64,000 nt of DNA from CAKZSB01 sp964573105 (GTDB lineage Bacteria; Pseudomonadota; Gammaproteobacteria; Granulosicoccales; Granulosicoccaceae). The number at the start of each line of letters is the position of its first letter. The first letter of the stretch is position 1. Below the pieces are notes generated by a model. The model saw only the letters and a list, made by a program, of their open reading frames with translations, was not told the origin of the DNA and did not search any database. Made by a program: the position numbers and the translations under genes. The stretch spans positions 1 to 64,000 of the forward strand of contig CAZNIS010000026.1 in assembly GCA_964573105.1 (NCBI GenBank). Reading direction: 5' to 3'. Shown here piece after piece: positions 60,848-64,000 of the stretch.

Positions 60848-62440
60848 ATGCCAATACGACCGACGTCATACGCGGTAATCTACCAGGGCGAGTTCGATGT
60901 ATCAGTCGTACGCGCCGACCAGGCGGTTGCTGACGCCATCGCTTACGGTAGTTACCAGGCGTCACTCGAGTCGATAGGCTGGGATATCTTCAAAGTCGAA
61001 ACCGTCGACGCCTTTCCCGATGTGCAGCAGGCTTTTGCAGCCGGTTACCTGGAGGGCTACTGCAGCGCGTTCAGAATCTGGCCACACGCCGACAATCTGG
61101 GTTACTTTTCGCCGATCAAGGAGCCAGTTGCCACCTCACTCAAAGCCAGTATGCACTGGCTCGACAGCAACGTGCCGGCGCTTGCAGAAATAGATGAGTA
61201 CTGGATGAATGTCTATCTATTGTGGCAGTACTTCAATGGCATGCACGCGGGAATTGATGCGGCGAATGTTCGTCCCGGTGAGTGCTTCTGCCGCGAGCGT
61301 CTGTTTCAAACTGCATCACTGGCCGATATCAGTGATTTAACCCACGCTCTGACTGCCGCCGAACACGGCGTACAGGAAGTTTGGCGGTCGCAGAGTGTCG
61401 AGGATTTCGAATGGTGGTTTCATGAAAATACCCACTGCTCGGCGCTGTTTAAGTCAAAACCCGATCTATCAGATGTTTTCCATGGTCACTGCACCTGGAT
61501 ATTCTGGCCATGGATGTCACGTATTTATAAGCATCTGACGCTAAATTACAACTCGCCCTCGAGCCACGCCAAAACAGTTTCAATGTCTTCATGGGCAGGT
61601 GCACTGAGTTCCATGGACGATTTCTACCAAACCAGCACTGGTCTGACAGTGTTGGAAACATCTATTCAAGTGTTCAACGAACAATTGTGGCTCGACGGAG
61701 AAGTTGGTCAGAACCCGGCCAATCTTTTGTATTGGATTCGAGCCATGGTTGCGAATCGAATGGCGACAGATGCTCGCTCATGGATGGACGTATTTGGTCG
61801 AAACAACGGCGGCACCTATAACAACGAATGGTATGTTCTCGACCGCAAGAAGTTCTCACCAGGCGATACATACAAAGAAGGCCTGCTAACCGCTATCAAC
61901 CAGCTGCCGGGTAGCGTCATGTGTCAGGACATGAGCGCAGAACTCCAGCAGGGCTATGTTGCCAGCTATAACGTACCAGTAATCAAAGAAGTATTTGATC
62001 TGGCAGGTTACCCGCAGGCTGTGATCAAGCACGGGCCGGATATGCTCTCTTATGAAAACTGTGCGCGTGCGCGTATATTTCAGCGTGATCATGCCAAAGT
62101 CGAAGACCTGTTCTGCATGCGGCATCTGATGCAATACAATGACTACGAAAACGACTTGATATCCAAAGGTAACCCGATGTACGCAATAGCCTCTCGCGGA
62201 GACAAGCAATATGTGAAGCAGGCGAAACTCAGGAAGCACACCAAACCCCGTGCGTTTGGTGCAATTGATGCCAAGGTATCAACCATCTCACTTGCCGATG
62301 TCGGTGTCGTAGAGGCGTTCAGTGGGCCGACACCGCAACAGGGTGTTTTTTGCTTTAACGAACCATGGGTAAAAGTCGGTCCGCATACAGGCGTGCCGGA
62401 GTGTCCCGATTTCGAATGGCAAGTCATGAGCGATGAATAG
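60848..62440 (+). CDS. Phospholipase B-like protein (PLBD/Plb family)
   Basis: A 530-residue homologue of the phospholipase B-like family, best known from lysosomal PLBD1/PLBD2 of animals and from amoebae. These are Ntn-hydrolase-fold proteins activated by self-cleavage before a Cys nucleophile. Conserved blocks are AAGYLEGYCSAF near 65, ENTHCSALFKSKPDLSDVFHGH with candidate nucleophile C197, and LNYNSPSSHAKTVSMSSWAGALSSMDDFY. NGGTYNNEWYVLDRKKFSPG and RDHAKVEDLFCMRHLMQYNDYENDLIS are also family hallmarks. Unlike the eukaryotic proteins it has no signal peptide and would be cytoplasmic. A strong AGGGGAGG site precedes the ATG. It ends the 51-62 kb block. Confidence 0.9.
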   Translation: MPIRPTSYAVIYQGEFDVSVVRADQAVADAIAYGSYQASLESIGWDIFKVETVDAFPDVQQAFAAGYLEGYCSAFRIWPHADNLGYFSPIKEPVATSLKASMHWLDSNVPALAEIDEYWMNVYLLWQYFNGMHAGIDAANVRPGECFCRERLFQTASLADISDLTHALTAAEHGVQEVWRSQSVEDFEWWFHENTHCSALFKSKPDLSDVFHGHCTWIFWPWMSRIYKHLTLNYNSPSSHAKTVSMSSWAGALSSMDDFYQTSTGLTVLETSIQVFNEQLWLDGEVGQNPANLLYWIRAMVANRMATDARSWMDVFGRNNGGTYNNEWYVLDRKKFSPGDTYKEGLLTAINQLPGSVMCQDMSAELQQGYVASYNVPVIKEVFDLAGYPQAVIKHGPDMLSYENCARARIFQRDHAKVEDLFCMRHLMQYNDYENDLISKGNPMYAIASRGDKQYVKQAKLRKHTKPRAFGAIDAKVSTISLADVGVVEAFSGPTPQQGVFCFNEPWVKVGPHTGVPECPDFEWQVMSDE

Positions 62441-62532
62441 ACACGATTGACAACTGCTCCATCGCGACAGATCACTTTAACCGGTTACTCGATCTTTTGA
62501 AGCTCGTCGTCAGCAGCACATTATCCATACAA

Positions 62533-62560
62533 ATCTGCCCCGCCAAAGGGCGGGGCAGAT
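62533..62560. terminator. strong hairpin between convergent genes
   Basis: A 12-base perfect stem (ATCTGCCCCGCC at 62533-62544 with GGCGGGGCAGAT at 62549-62560) and a four-base loop AAAG. It lies between the PLB-like stop (62440, plus) and the DUF2852 stop (62623, minus). On the minus strand the stem is followed by TTTGT. It probably terminates both transcripts. Confidence 0.65.
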
Positions 62561-62622
62561 GGCACATATCGACCTGTTCGGCAAGCGCGGTTAGATCAAA
62601 AACACTCTCGACACCCGAATCG

Positions 62623-63039
62623 CTATTGCGCGGTCGAAGATCCATCCATAAAGCGGTTGAATTCCTCTTCATCGGCGCGACGTTTGGCATCGGCTCGAAA
62701 CTCGTTAAAACGCTTTGATCGAGTTTTGATCTCGGCTTTCAGTTCTCGAATCCGGTCGTACTGAGTCTGCTGATATTCATCGAATACAACGTTGTGACTG
62801 GATCGTCCGTTGCGCTCGAATTTCGCACCGAATGCCTCCCATTTCTCCCGAATCGCGACGGGCAATTGTTGCAACTTTCTGCCAGTGGCGACCCAGAACA
62901 GGATGAATACACCGATCGGCCAGAACAGGATCAGTCCAATGGCAGTGGCTGCGATGTTGCCACCGCTCCACTTGCTGCCGCAATGGCGTCGGCTCGAGTG
63001 GGCGCCGGATTCGTGGTTGTGCGTCTCTGCTGAAGTCAT
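62623..63039 (-). CDS. DUF2852 membrane protein
   Basis: A 138-residue protein. A hydrophobic helix at about 28-51 (GGNIAATAIGLILFWPIGVFILFW) is followed by a charged cytoplasmic tail with a predicted coiled coil (YDRIRELKAEIKTRSKRFNEF). It ends in an acidic stretch FNRFMDG. This matches DUF2852, a small membrane family of unknown function found in proteobacteria. GGGAGAGA precedes the ATG. No neighbour suggests its role. Confidence 0.85.
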   Translation of the reverse strand: MTSAETHNHESGAHSSRRHCGSKWSGGNIAATAIGLILFWPIGVFILFWVATGRKLQQLPVAIREKWEAFGAKFERNGRSSHNVVFDEYQQTQYDRIRELKAEIKTRSKRFNEFRADAKRRADEEEFNRFMDGSSTAQ

Positions 63040-63424
63040 TATCTCTCTCCCTTGTCAGTGCTCGCCAGCGATCGATTTGATCGGCAGCGTGGTGGCAAAC
63101 ACTCTGTTTCTTGGTTTATGTGAACGCTGTTAACATGAAACTGCGGGCGACCTGTGAATATTGCAAGTGGCAAGCAGATGAAAATCCAGTCGTGGGTGCG
63201 TGGCCGACCAGCAGGCACCTGCATGCGATACCGGCAAGGCGCCGGTCAGCCAACTTCCTGAACGAGGGTGCAAGCTAGTGCTGCAGCATTTAAGGTTAGC
63301 CTCGTGAGGCGTAAAGGGCCTGTGTGAAACAGAGCCTCGCCGATGGCCGGGCTCAGGGCGTTTTTCACTCGAATTTGCTTACTCAGCCCTTCGCTCCAGA
63401 CGCATGCAAGTACCTGCCAGCGCG
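63040..63424. other. Intergenic region, 385 bp
   Basis: Upstream of the DUF2852 gene and downstream of the MarR gene, both on the minus strand. It contains a small hairpin GCCT-CGTG-AGGC at 63299-63310. A short stem GAGCC/GGCTC (63332-63354) is followed by five T at 63361-63365, both on the plus strand where no gene ends. No supported gene. Confidence 0.4.
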
Positions 63425-63895
63425 TTAGCGATTATCGACAATCCGCGCCATGATGGTTTGAAACTCACGGATTTCGCGTGTGGTTAAACCGCGCAACAGC
63501 GTCTGTTCTGCTTCAAGCACCCTGGGTACCAGTGATCGATAAACCTTTCGACCCGTGGCGGTCAATTCAAGCAGCTTGACTCTGCCGTCGGTGGCGTGGC
63601 TTCGTGTGCGAAGCCAGCCGCGCTTGCTCAATTTTGCCACTGCCCGGCTAACGGTGACCTTGTCGGTTCTTGACTGCGCCACAATCTGTGCCGATGTGAG
63701 CCGATGATCTGGGCCCAGGCTCGCCATGGTGCGCCATTCCGGTCGGGTCATGCCCAGCTCTTTCGTATAGCACTGCGACACAGTGGTGCTGACGTGTGAA
63801 TAAAAACAGCGGACCTGATAGGGGAAGAAGTCTTCCAGGGTAAATGCCTCTGCTTCGGCTGGTTGGCTTGTAGTGGAATCGGGCTTCTTGGGCAT
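63425..63895 (-). CDS. MarR-family transcriptional regulator
   Basis: A 156-residue winged-helix regulator. The MarR core is visible in LGMTRPEWRTMASLGPDHRLTSAQIVAQSRTDKVTVSRAVAKLSKRGWLRTR, with the wing SHATDGRVKLLELTATGRK. Such dimers bind palindromic operators and usually respond to small aromatic or phenolic ligands. A candidate operator lies 54 bases upstream of its start. The genes it controls may lie to the right of the window. Confidence 0.93.
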   Translation of the reverse strand: MPKKPDSTTSQPAEAEAFTLEDFFPYQVRCFYSHVSTTVSQCYTKELGMTRPEWRTMASLGPDHRLTSAQIVAQSRTDKVTVSRAVAKLSKRGWLRTRSHATDGRVKLLELTATGRKVYRSLVPRVLEAEQTLLRGLTTREIREFQTIMARIVDNR

Positions 63896-63948
63896 AGGCT
63901 TATAACGATACGATTTTGGACACTATATGCGGTTCGGAATTTGCGGTA

Positions 63949-63966
63949 TAGTTACATTTGAAACTA
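63949..63966. promoter_or_regulatory. candidate operator palindrome upstream of the MarR gene
   Basis: TAGTT at 63949-63953 and AACTA at 63962-63966 form an inverted repeat with an eight-base AT-rich spacer, 18 bases in all. Dimension and AT content suit a MarR-type dimer, and the position ahead of the gene suits autoregulation or control of a divergent gene. Confidence 0.4.
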
Positions 63967-64000
63967 ATTTGTCCGATGTCCATTGGTAAGTCCCAGTGTC

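Overview
The window reads as chromosomal DNA of a free-living, probably marine, Gram-negative proteobacterium, most likely a gammaproteobacterium. This rests on the dense coding, ATGA/TGATG start-stop overlaps, an outer-membrane barrel protein, lipoproteins, Tat-type substrates, a gammaproteobacterial-style Zur box and REP-like repeats of the GTGGGAG type. The genus cannot be fixed from sequence alone. I saw no rRNA, tRNA, CRISPR array, insertion sequence or prophage.

Layout. 0-1 kb: tail of a SnoaL/NTF2-like gene and a small RTX protein. 1.6-6.6 kb: a minus-strand run of LytTR response regulator, LytS/AlgZ-type histidine kinase, Tat-exported carotenoid-oxygenase-family enzyme, DUF2141 protein and alpha/beta hydrolase. 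7-16.7 kb: an animal-type haem peroxidase, a 1163-residue surface or secreted repeat protein, a GGDEF-EAL protein and a VanZ-like membrane protein. 17-30 kb: a catabolic and transport block. The minus-strand operon is XRE-cupin regulator, Opp/Dpp-type ABC transporter (SBP, two permeases, two ATPases), CocE/NonD hydrolase and 2OG-Fe(II) oxygenase. Divergent from it are a second CocE/NonD paralogue and an amidase, followed by a CbiX-like protein. 30.7-31.1 kb: a cluster of REP-like repeats. 31.1-40.2 kb: a tightly overlapped operon of HyuA, HyuB, aminotransferase, Asp/Glu-racemase/maleate-isomerase family protein and nitroreductase, with a D-2-hydroxyacid dehydrogenase and a divergent MmgE/PrpD protein upstream.

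40.3-51 kb is a metal-acquisition locus. A ZnuABC-like transporter is in one operon with an outer-membrane barrel and a lipoprotein, and diverges from a Nik/Opp-type metallophore-like ABC transporter. The shared intergenic region carries two Zur-box-like palindromes, and a Zur/Fur-family gene lies just downstream of the second transporter.

51.3-62.4 kb holds five co-oriented genes: a 1283-residue Ser/Thr kinase fused to an AAA/STAND ATPase and a helical repeat tail, an unrecognised 646-residue protein, an exported propeller-like protein, an exported M28 peptidase with a PDZ domain, and a bacterial homologue of lysosomal phospholipase B-like proteins. This is the least explained part of the window. 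The window ends with a DUF2852 membrane protein and a MarR-family regulator.
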